This document shows, one piece after another, positions 52,650 through 62,514 of a stretch of 64,000 nt of DNA. Location of the stretch: NCBI RefSeq assembly GCF_007096635.1, contig NZ_VKAA01000018.1:1-64000 (forward strand). Reading direction: 5' to 3'. Under the pieces are notes generated by a model that worked only from the letters and a program-made list of their open reading frames with translations, was not told where the DNA came from and made no database searches. Position numbers and translations under genes: made by a program. The stretch's first letter is position 1, and each line of letters opens with the position of its first letter. This DNA comes from Mycolicibacterium sp. 018/SC-01/001. GTDB taxonomy: Bacteria > Actinomycetota > Actinomycetes > Mycobacteriales > Mycobacteriaceae.

Positions 52650-53891
52650 TCAGTCTTCGCGGCGGCGGCGGCGCCCTCCGCCGGTCGGGCTCGCCTGCAA
52701 CCGCGCCAGCAGCTCGGCCACCGACTGGCCACCGGTGTGCGCACCGCCGTCCTCGTCCGGGACCTCGTCGGGCGCCTCCTCCGTCGGCTCGGGAACGTCT
52801 TCGACCGCCGACGAGTGGCGGCCCCTCGGCGGCTCGGGTGACTGCGCCGGCTCCGAGCCGGGCTCGGGCGCGCGCCGCCGGCCCACGTACTCGGGTGCGT
52901 CCTGCTGGGGGGTCTGCGACGGCTCAGGCGCCTGCGGCGTTGACGGCGGCTCCGGCGTTGACGGTGCCTGCGGCGTCGCCGCCCAGTGCGAGCCCGGCTG
53001 ACCGGCGGGGATGAACCGGCCTTCGGCCGGCGCGGGCTGCCAGGACCCTTGGGCAGGCTGGGCGGGCCGGGACGGCTCGGCCATCGGCGGCGGTGACTGC
53101 GGGTGCGTGGTCTGCGGCGGGAGCCAGGGGAACTGCGGCGACGACTGCGACGGCGGGGCCTGCGGCGGTGTGGGCGGTGCCCAGGGGCCGGCCCGCTCCT
53201 CCCCCGCCCGCCGGTGCGCCCCACCGACCGGCTCGGCCGGCTCGCGCACCCGCGGCCACGCGTCGTCCGGCGGGTGCGGCTCGGCGGGCACGTCGATGAT
53301 CGGGCTCTCCTCGGTGTCCGGGGAGTGCTCGTCGTCGATGGCGAGGGCGGCCCGGCGCGCGTCGGCGTCCTCGGTGTCGATGCGGCTGCTGCTGACCCGT
53401 CCGGCCGTCGGCAGTGACGGAGCGTCGGCGCGATCGTTGGCGAGCGCCGGACGCTCCGACAGGTCGGCGTCGAACAGGAACTCCAGATTCGCCCGCAGCG
53501 CCGCCAACTCGGCCCGCAACGCAGCCACCTCGTCGGCCGACTGCGCGCGCAACTCGCTGGCCAGCTCGCGGCGCAGGTGGCTCTCGACGGTCAGCTCGTA
53601 CTCGCGCCGCGCCGAGATCTCCCGCTCGAGCTGCAGGTCGTACACCAGCTTCAGGTCCCGCACCTTGGCCTGGTCGCTGTCGCTCTGCCTGCGGTAGATC
53701 ACCGACACGAAAGCCGCGACCACGGCAGCCCACAGCGCGAGGATCACAGCAAGCTTGAGCAACTCGACTCGATCGGTGAAAACCAGGGCAGAACTGGCGG
53801 CGATGGCGAGCACCAGCAAAGCCGTCATCAGGATCCAGCCGGGCCGCCGACCGCCCCGACGCATCCTGGCGCCGCGGGTCGGATCGGTCAT
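52650..53891 (-). CDS. Membrane protein with proline-rich tail (Rv3604c-like)
   Basis: Protein of 413 residues: two membrane helices (about 19-36 and 45-64), a charged coiled-coil-like segment (REISARREYELTVESHLRRELASELRAQSADEVAALRAELAALRANL is the general area, 90-135) and a long Pro/Ser/Glu-rich disordered tail with RRRRRED at the end. ATG at 53891 gives the family start MTDPTRG. Conserved in mycobacteria ahead of panC. Function unknown. Confidence 0.78.
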   Translation of the reverse strand: MTDPTRGARMRRGGRRPGWILMTALLVLAIAASSALVFTDRVELLKLAVILALWAAVVAAFVSVIYRRQSDSDQAKVRDLKLVYDLQLEREISARREYELTVESHLRRELASELRAQSADEVAALRAELAALRANLEFLFDADLSERPALANDRADAPSLPTAGRVSSSRIDTEDADARRAALAIDDEHSPDTEESPIIDVPAEPHPPDDAWPRVREPAEPVGGAHRRAGEERAGPWAPPTPPQAPPSQSSPQFPWLPPQTTHPQSPPPMAEPSRPAQPAQGSWQPAPAEGRFIPAGQPGSHWAATPQAPSTPEPPSTPQAPEPSQTPQQDAPEYVGRRRAPEPGSEPAQSPEPPRGRHSSAVEDVPEPTEEAPDEVPDEDGGAHTGGQSVAELLARLQASPTGGGRRRRRED

Positions 53892-53967
53892 GGGGCGACT
53901 GTACCCGCCACAGGTCGCCGCGCGTGTCGACGCTTGCGGCGATTCGGTCACGATGCCGCGAGCAGCC

Positions 53968-54444
53968 TCAGCCGGGTGCCGGATCCGCGTCGGGCGGGGT
54001 GTCTTCTGGCGACCGGCAGCAATGCTGCAGCCACAGCGCCGCGACGACCAGCGCCAGCGCGCAGAGCCCCGCGACGACGGCTCCGGGGCTGTCCGCGTCG
54101 GCCACCCGCAGCGCGTCGCGGCGGGGCAGCACGTACGCCGACACGGCCAGCCACCACCCCAGCACGACGGCGCCCATCCACGCCGAGGCCTTGGCGATCA
54201 GCACCGACCGGGCCACCGCGAGCGGATGCAGGCGGCCGCGGCCGACGCCGATCTCACCGTCGCGAATCCGGGCGCGCACGTAGAAGCCCCAACCCGCCAG
54301 GGCGACCGCGACGCCGAGCAGCGACATGCCCGTCCACAGCGTGATCGGCGGGAAGTACCGGTAGGTGGCACGCACGAGCAGGTAGCCCAGCACCGCGGCA
54401 GCCACCACTCCCGCGAGCAGGTCGCGTTTGCGTGTCACGCCCAT
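53968..54444 (-). CDS. DUF3180 membrane protein (Rv3605c-like)
   Basis: Protein of 158 residues with four membrane helices (about 11-27, 38-55, 86-108, 122-143). Opening MGVTRKRDLLAGVVAAAVLGYLLVRATY is typical of DUF3180. Its ATG overlaps the folK stop as TGATG, making it the fifth cistron after folE-folP-folB-folK. Function unknown. Confidence 0.83.
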   Translation of the reverse strand: MGVTRKRDLLAGVVAAAVLGYLLVRATYRYFPPITLWTGMSLLGVAVALAGWGFYVRARIRDGEIGVGRGRLHPLAVARSVLIAKASAWMGAVVLGWWLAVSAYVLPRRDALRVADADSPGAVVAGLCALALVVAALWLQHCCRSPEDTPPDADPAPG

Positions 54445-54971
54445 CAGCGCCCGGCCCCGGTCGTCAACGTGTGCTCCGTGCGGTGCACGCCGGCGCGTTC
54501 GGCCGGATCGACGGCGGCCAGCAGGTCGGCGACCGGAGTGGGCCGGCCCTCGACCGTCAACGTGGCGGCCGGGGCGACAGCCAGCCACGGGACCAGGACG
54601 AACGCGCGGGCGTGGGCGTACCGGTGCGGCAACGTCAGATCCTCGTCGTCGACGGTGATCTCCCGGTCTCCGTCACGCACCTCGATCAGATCGACGTCGA
54701 GTGTCCTGGGCCCCCACCGCTGATCACGCACACGCTGCGCGGCCGCCTCCAGTTCGTGGGCGCGGCGCAGCCAGTCGTGCGGCCCCCGCGCCGGGTCGTC
54801 GGCCAGCACGACGGCATTGAGGAACGCACCCTGTTCGACACCACCCCACGCCGCGGTCTCATAGACCGGTGACACCGCGGTGACCGCGCCGCCGAGACCG
54901 GCGACCACCGACTGCAGGTGCGCGACGCGGTCGCCGATGTTCGACCCGATCGACAGCACCACCGACGTCAC
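54444..54971 (-). CDS. folK: FolK, HPPK (hydroxymethyldihydropterin pyrophosphokinase)
   Basis: Pyrophosphorylates 6-hydroxymethyl-dihydropterin in folate synthesis; 175 residues. SIGSNIGDRVAHLQ, FLNAVV and RWGPRTLDVDLIEV (metal-binding DxD) are HPPK hallmarks; LPHRYAHARAFVLVPWLAVAP follows. GTG start overlapping the folB stop as GTGA. Confidence 0.94.
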   Translation of the reverse strand: MTSVVLSIGSNIGDRVAHLQSVVAGLGGAVTAVSPVYETAAWGGVEQGAFLNAVVLADDPARGPHDWLRRAHELEAAAQRVRDQRWGPRTLDVDLIEVRDGDREITVDDEDLTLPHRYAHARAFVLVPWLAVAPAATLTVEGRPTPVADLLAAVDPAERAGVHRTEHTLTTGAGR

Positions 54972-55354
54972 AGGGCTCCCGCCCCGCGCCCGCCGCGCCG
55001 AGAGCGGCGCGCGACGACCGCGACGTCCGCGAAGTCCAGCGGGATCGGCGCGGAAGGCTTGTGCACGACCACTTCGACAGCGTGCACGCGCTCGTCACCC
55101 ATGACGTCGTCGGCGATCTCGGCGGCCACGGTCTCTATCAACTGCCGCGGCGGGCCCGCGACGATGCCTGCGGCACGCTGCGCGAGCGCGCCGTAGTCCA
55201 GGGTGTCGGTGAGGTCGTCGCTGGCCGCGGCGGGCTGCAGGTCGATCCACACCGTGATGTCGACGACGAAGTCCTGCCCGTCGCGGCGCTCGTGGTCGAA
55301 GACGCCGTGATTGCCGCGAATTCGTAAGCCGCGCAACTCGATTCGATCAGCCAC
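54968..55354 (-). CDS. folB: FolB, dihydroneopterin aldolase
   Basis: Makes 6-hydroxymethyl-dihydropterin from dihydroneopterin; 128 residues. IELRGLRIRGNHGVFDHERRDGQDFVVDI and TLDYGALAQRAAGIVAGPPRQLIETVAAEIADDV are family blocks; a conserved lysine is near KPSAPIPLDF. GTG start overlaps the folP stop by 8 bp. Confidence 0.94.
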   Translation of the reverse strand: MADRIELRGLRIRGNHGVFDHERRDGQDFVVDITVWIDLQPAAASDDLTDTLDYGALAQRAAGIVAGPPRQLIETVAAEIADDVMGDERVHAVEVVVHKPSAPIPLDFADVAVVARRSRRGGRGAGAL

Positions 55355-56210
55355 CCTGGCCTGCCCCCTGCCCCGCCTGCCGCCAGGCCGACACGACCGC
55401 CAACGCGTCGACCGACGCGCGCACGTCGTGCACCCGCACTCCCCACGCCCCGTGCCAGCCGGCCAGTGCGGAGATCGCCGCCGTCGCGGTCTCCCGGCCG
55501 GCGGGCGGCCGCGGCGTCCCGTCGGGATCGGCCAGCAAGGTGCCGAGGAACCGTTTGCGCGACGCTCCCACGAGGACCGGCATGCCGGTGGCGACGAACT
55601 CGGGCAGCGCCGCGAGCAACGCCCAGTTGTGCTGTGCCGTCTTCGCGAAACCGAGTCCGGGATCGAGGATCAACCGGTCCGCATCGACCCCGGCCGCCAC
55701 CGCGGCGTCGGCAGCGGCCAGCAGTTCGTCGCGCACCTCGGTCACGACGTCGCGATAGGCCGGCGGTTCGTGCGGCTGCTCGCTACCCACCGAGCGCCAG
55801 TGCATCAGCACCCACGGCACGCCCGCCTCGGCGACCACCCGCGCCATGTTCGGGTCCGCCCGGCCGCCCGATACGTCGTTGACGATGTGGGCACCGGCTT
55901 CCAGCGCCGCGCTGGCCACCCCGGCGTGCATGGTGTCGACGCTGACGGTGACGCCGCGAGAGGCGAGTTCGGTGACGACGGGCAGGATGCGCGCGGTCTC
56001 CACCGCGGGGTCGACGCGCGTCGCGCCGGGCCGGGTCGACTCGCCGCCCACGTCGACGATCGCGGCGCCGTGCTCGACCAGCTCGATACCATGCGCGATC
56101 GCACGGTCCCGGTGCAGGAACAGGCCTCCGTCGGAGAAGGAGTCATCGGTGACGTTGACGACCCCCATCACCGTCACGGTCGCCGGGGGCAGCGGGCTGC
56201 CGGTGGTCAC
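55347..56210 (-). CDS. folP: FolP, dihydropteroate synthase
   Basis: Condenses pterin pyrophosphate with p-aminobenzoate; target of sulfonamides; 287 residues. MGVVNVTDDSFSDGG, GAAIVDVGGESTRPGA, HIVNDVSGG and LDPGLGFAKT are intact, plus a late GASRKRFLG. GTG at 56210 overlaps the folE stop as GTGA; the frame stays open upstream but runs antisense-free through folE and is not translated as one protein. Confidence 0.95.
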   Translation of the reverse strand: MTTGSPLPPATVTVMGVVNVTDDSFSDGGLFLHRDRAIAHGIELVEHGAAIVDVGGESTRPGATRVDPAVETARILPVVTELASRGVTVSVDTMHAGVASAALEAGAHIVNDVSGGRADPNMARVVAEAGVPWVLMHWRSVGSEQPHEPPAYRDVVTEVRDELLAAADAAVAAGVDADRLILDPGLGFAKTAQHNWALLAALPEFVATGMPVLVGASRKRFLGTLLADPDGTPRPPAGRETATAAISALAGWHGAWGVRVHDVRASVDALAVVSAWRQAGQGAGQGG

Positions 56211-56815
56211 TTCCGCAGGATCAGGTCCAGTGCTTCGGCGCGAGACGCCTGGCTGGTCTTGAACAGACCGCGCACCGCCGAGGTCGTGGTGCGCGCGCCC
56301 GGCTTGCGGATGCCGCGCATCGCCATGCAGAGATGCTCGGCCTCGATCACGACGATCGCGCCGCGCGGGTCCAGCTTGCGCATCAGCGCGTCGGCGATCT
56401 GGCCGGTCAGCCGCTCCTGCACCTGTGGCCGCTTGGCGTACAGGTCGACGACCCTGGCCAGCTTGGACAGGCCTGTCACACGCCCGTCGCGGCCCGGGAT
56501 GTACCCGACATGGGCGACACCGTGGAAGGACACCAGGTGGTGCTCGCACGTCGAGTACATCGGGATGTCCTTGACCAGTACCAACTCGTCGTGCTGCTCG
56601 TCGAACGTGGTGTTGAGCACTTCGTCGGGGTCGGTGTAGAGGCCCGCGAACATCTCCTGATAGGCGCGTGCGACGCGCGCCGGCGTGTCGAGCAGGCCGT
56701 GCCGGTCCGGGTCCTCCCCGACGGCGAGCAGGAGCTCGCGCACGGCGGCCTCCGCGCGAGCCTGGTCGAATTCCGGGGTGGTGAGCGTCGCCGCGGTGTC
56801 CTGCGACAGCGTCAT
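56207..56815 (-). CDS. folE: FolE, GTP cyclohydrolase I
   Basis: First step of folate synthesis, GTP to dihydroneopterin triphosphate; 202 residues. Zinc ligands in MYSTCEHHLVSFHG and the late AEHLCMAMRGIRKPGART (Cys) are present, as is GLSKLARVVDLYAKRPQVQERLT. ATG at 56815 with GGAGGAG 6-12 nt upstream, inside the 14-bp gap after ftsH. Confidence 0.96.
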   Translation of the reverse strand: MTLSQDTAATLTTPEFDQARAEAAVRELLLAVGEDPDRHGLLDTPARVARAYQEMFAGLYTDPDEVLNTTFDEQHDELVLVKDIPMYSTCEHHLVSFHGVAHVGYIPGRDGRVTGLSKLARVVDLYAKRPQVQERLTGQIADALMRKLDPRGAIVVIEAEHLCMAMRGIRKPGARTTTSAVRGLFKTSQASRAEALDLILRK

Positions 56816-56829
56816 CGGGGTCTCCTCCG

Positions 56830-59154
<2,325 letters not shown>

Positions 59155-59319
59155 GCGTTGGTCCGGTTCATCGATGTGTGCAGCCGGGATACGCAACCCG
59201 GCCAAAATCCTTCCACTAACGCGCAGCTGGAAACCTCAAGGCTACCGCTAGACCAACGTTCGGCAGCCTCTGGAGTTCCCGGGGGCACCGGCGGCGCAGC
59301 GTTACCTGGGTCGCCCCGC

Positions 59320-59380
59320 CGCGAGAGTGCCCCTGTCGTCGCGATTTCGTGGTTGTGACGACGATGGGAGCACTTTCGCG
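59320..59380. repeat. Imperfect inverted repeat (REP/MITE-like)
   Basis: Arms of 23-24 bp (59320-59342 and 59357-59380) agree at about 18 positions in inverted orientation, with a 14-nt centre. It ends 14 bp before the ephA start, in the ftsH/ephA divergent region. Arms begin and end with CGCGA/TCGCG. Similar hairpin units are dispersed in mycobacterial genomes, but copy number cannot be judged from one window. Confidence 0.6.
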
Positions 59381-59394
59381 CCAGGCTGGACGCC

Positions 59395-60339
59395 GTGCGC
59401 ACACGGAGGGTCCACACCAATGGCGTGACGCTGCAGGTGACCGAGGCCGGGGAGCCGGGCGCACCCGTCGTCGTCCTCCTGCACGGGTTCCCTGAACTCG
59501 CCTACTCCTGGCGACACCAGGTGCGGGCGCTGGCCGACGCGGGCTTTCACGTCCTGGCCCCTGACCAGCGCGGCTACGGCGAGTCGGACAAACCTGCCGC
59601 GGTCGAGGACTACGCCGTCGACGCGCTGGTCGGCGACGTGGTGGGGCTGCTCGACGACGTCGGCGCCGAGCGGGCCGCGGTGGTGGGCCACGACTTCGGC
59701 GCTGTGGTGGCGTGGGCGGCGCCACAGCTGGCGCCGGACCGGTTCTCCGCCGTGGCCGGGGTGAGCCTGCCGCCGGTGCCGCGGCCGCGGGTGCCGACCA
59801 CGCAGGCGTTCCGAAAGCTCTTCGGCGACAACTTCTTCTACATCCTCTACTTCCAGGAACCCGGGCCCGCCGACGACGAACTCGACCGCGATCCGGCGAC
59901 CACGCTGCGCACGCTGTTCGCGACGCCGCCCGCCGGCGACGAGGCGGCGGCACTGCGGATGCTCGCCCCGGGACCGGCCGGGTTCCTCGACCGCATCGGC
60001 GATCCGGGCACTCTGCCGGACTGGCTCGACCCGGCCGACTTCGACGTCTACGTGAGTGCGTTCAGCCGTGGCGGCTTCACCGCGCCGCTGAACTGGTACC
60101 GCTGCTTCGACCGCAATTGGGAGCTGACCGCGGACCCGCCGGCGCCCACGATCACGGTGCCGGCGCTGTTCGTGGGCGGGGCCGCGGACGCCACCTTGGC
60201 CTACACCCCGCGGCACCGCGCCAGCGAAGTGGTCACCGGCCCGTACAGGGAGGTGGTCATCGACGGGGCCGGGCATTGGCTGACGGAGGAGGTGCCCGAA
60301 CAGCTCAGCCGGTTGTTGATCGAGTTCCTGGCAGTTTGA
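59395..60339 (+). CDS. ephA: EphA-like epoxide hydrolase
   Basis: Alpha/beta-fold epoxide hydrolase of 314 residues. HGFPE (30-34) with the oxyanion site, nucleophile Asp100 in GHDFGAVV, a lid with the ring-opening tyrosines (NFFYILYFQEPG and LNWYRCF) and the base His in GAGHWLTEE. GTG start at 59395. Placed after ftsH on the other strand, as ephA (Rv3617) is near ftsH in M. tuberculosis. Natural epoxide unknown. Confidence 0.88.
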   Translation: MRTRRVHTNGVTLQVTEAGEPGAPVVVLLHGFPELAYSWRHQVRALADAGFHVLAPDQRGYGESDKPAAVEDYAVDALVGDVVGLLDDVGAERAAVVGHDFGAVVAWAAPQLAPDRFSAVAGVSLPPVPRPRVPTTQAFRKLFGDNFFYILYFQEPGPADDELDRDPATTLRTLFATPPAGDEAAALRMLAPGPAGFLDRIGDPGTLPDWLDPADFDVYVSAFSRGGFTAPLNWYRCFDRNWELTADPPAPTITVPALFVGGAADATLAYTPRHRASEVVTGPYREVVIDGAGHWLTEEVPEQLSRLLIEFLAV

Positions 60340-60410
60340 CGTGTGATTCTCGTTATTGACGGGTATGTTTGCTGCGGGTCGGGGTGCGGCGCCACCGGGG
60401 GGAAATTGAC

Positions 60411-61739
60411 GTGAACTTCACAGCAAAGCGCGTTCGCGCTGGTGTCCGGCTCGATCGCGCGGGTCTGGTCGCCTCGGCGCGCGAGACATTCGCCGACCTC
60501 GGCGCGACTGCGAGCATGGCGCAGATCGCCGACGCGGCCGGCGTCAGCGTCTACGATCTCCAGGTCCACTTCGGCGACCGCGACGGCCTCCTCGTCGCCG
60601 TCCTCGCCGACCTCGAACAGTCACTGCGCGAGCCCGAGCCGGTGGTCCGCCCGACGCTGCCGCGGCCCTCCATGCGCTACGTCGTCCCGCCGATCGCCGC
60701 CGCCGCAGCAGCGCTGTCGCTGGCGACCGCACCCCCCTCGGCAGCAGCCGACGTCGACCCGCCGTCACCGGCCTCGGTGGTGACGATCAGCCCGCTGTGG
60801 CCGGTGTGGTCGCTCGACACCGCGCTACAAGGGTCGCTGTGCGCGACGAACACGTGCTCGCGGCTGGATTACGTGCCGTTCGCGACGAACAACGGGGTGC
60901 GCGCGCTGGACCGGCGGCTGTCTCAGGCGACCACGTCAGGGGCGGTCGGCACCGACCCGACCGTGGTCCTGGCCTTCAGCAACGGCGCGGGTGTGGCCGA
61001 GAAGTGGATGGCCGAGCACGCCGGCACGCCAGGCGCCCCCTCGCCGGACGAGGTGTCGTTCGTCCTGATCGGCAACCCGCGGCGGGCCCACGGCGGCATC
61101 ATCCCGCCGATCGAGCCGACCGACTACCACGTCATCGACGTGGTGCGCCAATACGACCCGATGGCCGACTTCCCCGACCGGCCGCTGAACCTGCTGGCGT
61201 TGGCCAACGTCGCGGCCGGCATGCTCTCGCCGATGCACCTGGACTACCGCGGAGTGGATCTCGACGATCCGGACAACGTGGTGTGGACCGAGGGCAACAC
61301 CACCTACGTGTTCGTCCCGACGACGGAGCTGCCGCTGCTCAAACCCCTGCGTGCGTTGGGATTCGACGAGCTCGCCGCCAAGTTGAACGGACCGCTCACC
61401 GACATCATCGAAAAGGCTTACGACCGGCCGTATCTGAATTCCTCCGAGCCGCCGCCGGTCGAAGCGCCGGAGCCGACGGTTCTCGCAGCAGCCACCGCCG
61501 ACACCGAGGAGAACTCCCCCGCCCGTCGCACCTCGCTGTTCGAACGCGTTGCCGCCGAGAAGGATTCGACTGAGGTGCCGTCACGGAAGCGAGCCCGGTC
61601 GGATGACGACGCAGCGGCGGCCACCTCAGACAAGCCGACGGTCACCGCCCCGCCCACGAGTGACAGCACCCCCGCCGCGAGCACAGCCAAGCCCGCGAAG
61701 AAGACGCACAAAGGCTGGGGACGCCACCGGGCCGAGTGA
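60411..61739 (+). CDS. TetR-HTH / membrane segment / PE-PPE hydrolase fusion protein
   Basis: Single open frame of 442 residues with an unusual order. Residues 14-60 form a TetR-type HTH (VASARETFADLGATASMAQIADAAGVSVYDLQVHFGDRDGLL). Residues 89-113 are a hydrophobic Ala/Leu segment that could be a membrane anchor or a signal-like sequence with an AAA site. Residues 122-345 are a PE-PPE-type serine hydrolase: Ser190 in LAFSNGAG, Asp in VVRQYDPMADFPDRP, His276 in MHLDYRGVD, and TYVFVPTTELPLLKPLR. A Ser/Lys/Ala-rich tail follows. The GTG at 60411 has GGGGGG about 8 nt upstream; a later in-frame ATG at 60672 has no good site. It may be a membrane-bound one-component sensor or a fused hydrolase. 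Confidence 0.8.
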   Translation: MNFTAKRVRAGVRLDRAGLVASARETFADLGATASMAQIADAAGVSVYDLQVHFGDRDGLLVAVLADLEQSLREPEPVVRPTLPRPSMRYVVPPIAAAAAALSLATAPPSAAADVDPPSPASVVTISPLWPVWSLDTALQGSLCATNTCSRLDYVPFATNNGVRALDRRLSQATTSGAVGTDPTVVLAFSNGAGVAEKWMAEHAGTPGAPSPDEVSFVLIGNPRRAHGGIIPPIEPTDYHVIDVVRQYDPMADFPDRPLNLLALANVAAGMLSPMHLDYRGVDLDDPDNVVWTEGNTTYVFVPTTELPLLKPLRALGFDELAAKLNGPLTDIIEKAYDRPYLNSSEPPPVEAPEPTVLAAATADTEENSPARRTSLFERVAAEKDSTEVPSRKRARSDDDAAAATSDKPTVTAPPTSDSTPAASTAKPAKKTHKGWGRHRAE

Positions 61740-61776
61740 CACCGGATGTGGGGCGCGGCGCGTTACTGTGCCAGCC

Positions 61777-62514
61777 ATGCCTCACACAGCCCGTAGACCC
61801 GCCACCCGGCTCGCCCTGGCCGTCGCCGCGGCAGCCGTCGTCGTCGCGTCGGCGTCGGCCTGCGACGCACAGTCCGGACCCGGTGCGGCGCCCGGCACCG
61901 ATACCCGGCAGGTCACCGTCGTCGGCGAGGGCCAGGTCAAGGGCACCCCGGACACGTTGACCATCAACGCCTCGATGGAGTTCCAGGCCGGCGACGCCAC
62001 CGCGGCGATGAGCCAGACCAACGAGCGCCAGCAGGCCGTCATCGACGCCCTCGTCGGCGCCGGAGTGGACCGCAAGGACATCGCCACCACCGCCGCCGAT
62101 CTGCAGCCGCAGTACGCCAGCGACGGCACCACGATCGCGGCCTACCGCGCCACCAACTCGATCACCGTCACGATCCGCGACCTGACGAAGGCGTCGAACG
62201 CGATCGGCCTGATCGTCAGTACCGGCGGCAACGCGACCCGCATCAGTTCGATCGCCTACTCGATCGACGACGACTCGCAGCTGGTCCGCGACGCACGCGC
62301 GCGGGCGTTCAACGACGCCAAGGACCGCGCCAACCAGTACGCGCAGCTGTCGGGCCTGCGGCTCGGCAATGTCATCTCGATCTCGGAAGCCGCAGCGCCG
62401 ACCCCGCCGGTGCCGATGCCCGCGATGCCGCGCGCGATGGAGGCCGCCGTGCCGCTGGAGCCCGGCCAGCAGACCGTCGGGTTCTCCGTGACGGTGGTGT
62501 GGCAGCTCAGCTAG
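61777..62514 (+). CDS. lpqG: LpqG-like SIMPL-domain lipoprotein
   Basis: Lipoprotein of 245 residues with signal peptide and lipobox-like SASAC (Cys29) and a SIMPL/DUF541 body: RQVTVVGEGQVKGTPDTLTINASMEFQAGDATAAMSQTNERQQAVIDAL, then ISSIAYSIDDDSQLVRDARARAFNDAKDRANQYAQLSGLRLGNVISISE. The C-terminal LEPGQQTVGFSVTVVWQLS closely resembles Rv3623. Function of the domain is unsettled (envelope stress in relatives). Convergent with the oxidoreductase gene (8-bp overlap). Confidence 0.85.
   Translation: MPHTARRPATRLALAVAAAAVVVASASACDAQSGPGAAPGTDTRQVTVVGEGQVKGTPDTLTINASMEFQAGDATAAMSQTNERQQAVIDALVGAGVDRKDIATTAADLQPQYASDGTTIAAYRATNSITVTIRDLTKASNAIGLIVSTGGNATRISSIAYSIDDDSQLVRDARARAFNDAKDRANQYAQLSGLRLGNVISISEAAAPTPPVPMPAMPRAMEAAVPLEPGQQTVGFSVTVVWQLS

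Noticed and set aside
52650..53400. Proline-rich repeats as a possible PE/PPE or CRISPR-like array
   Set aside because: Irregular low-complexity coding sequence inside the Rv3604c-like gene, with no spacer/repeat periodicity.
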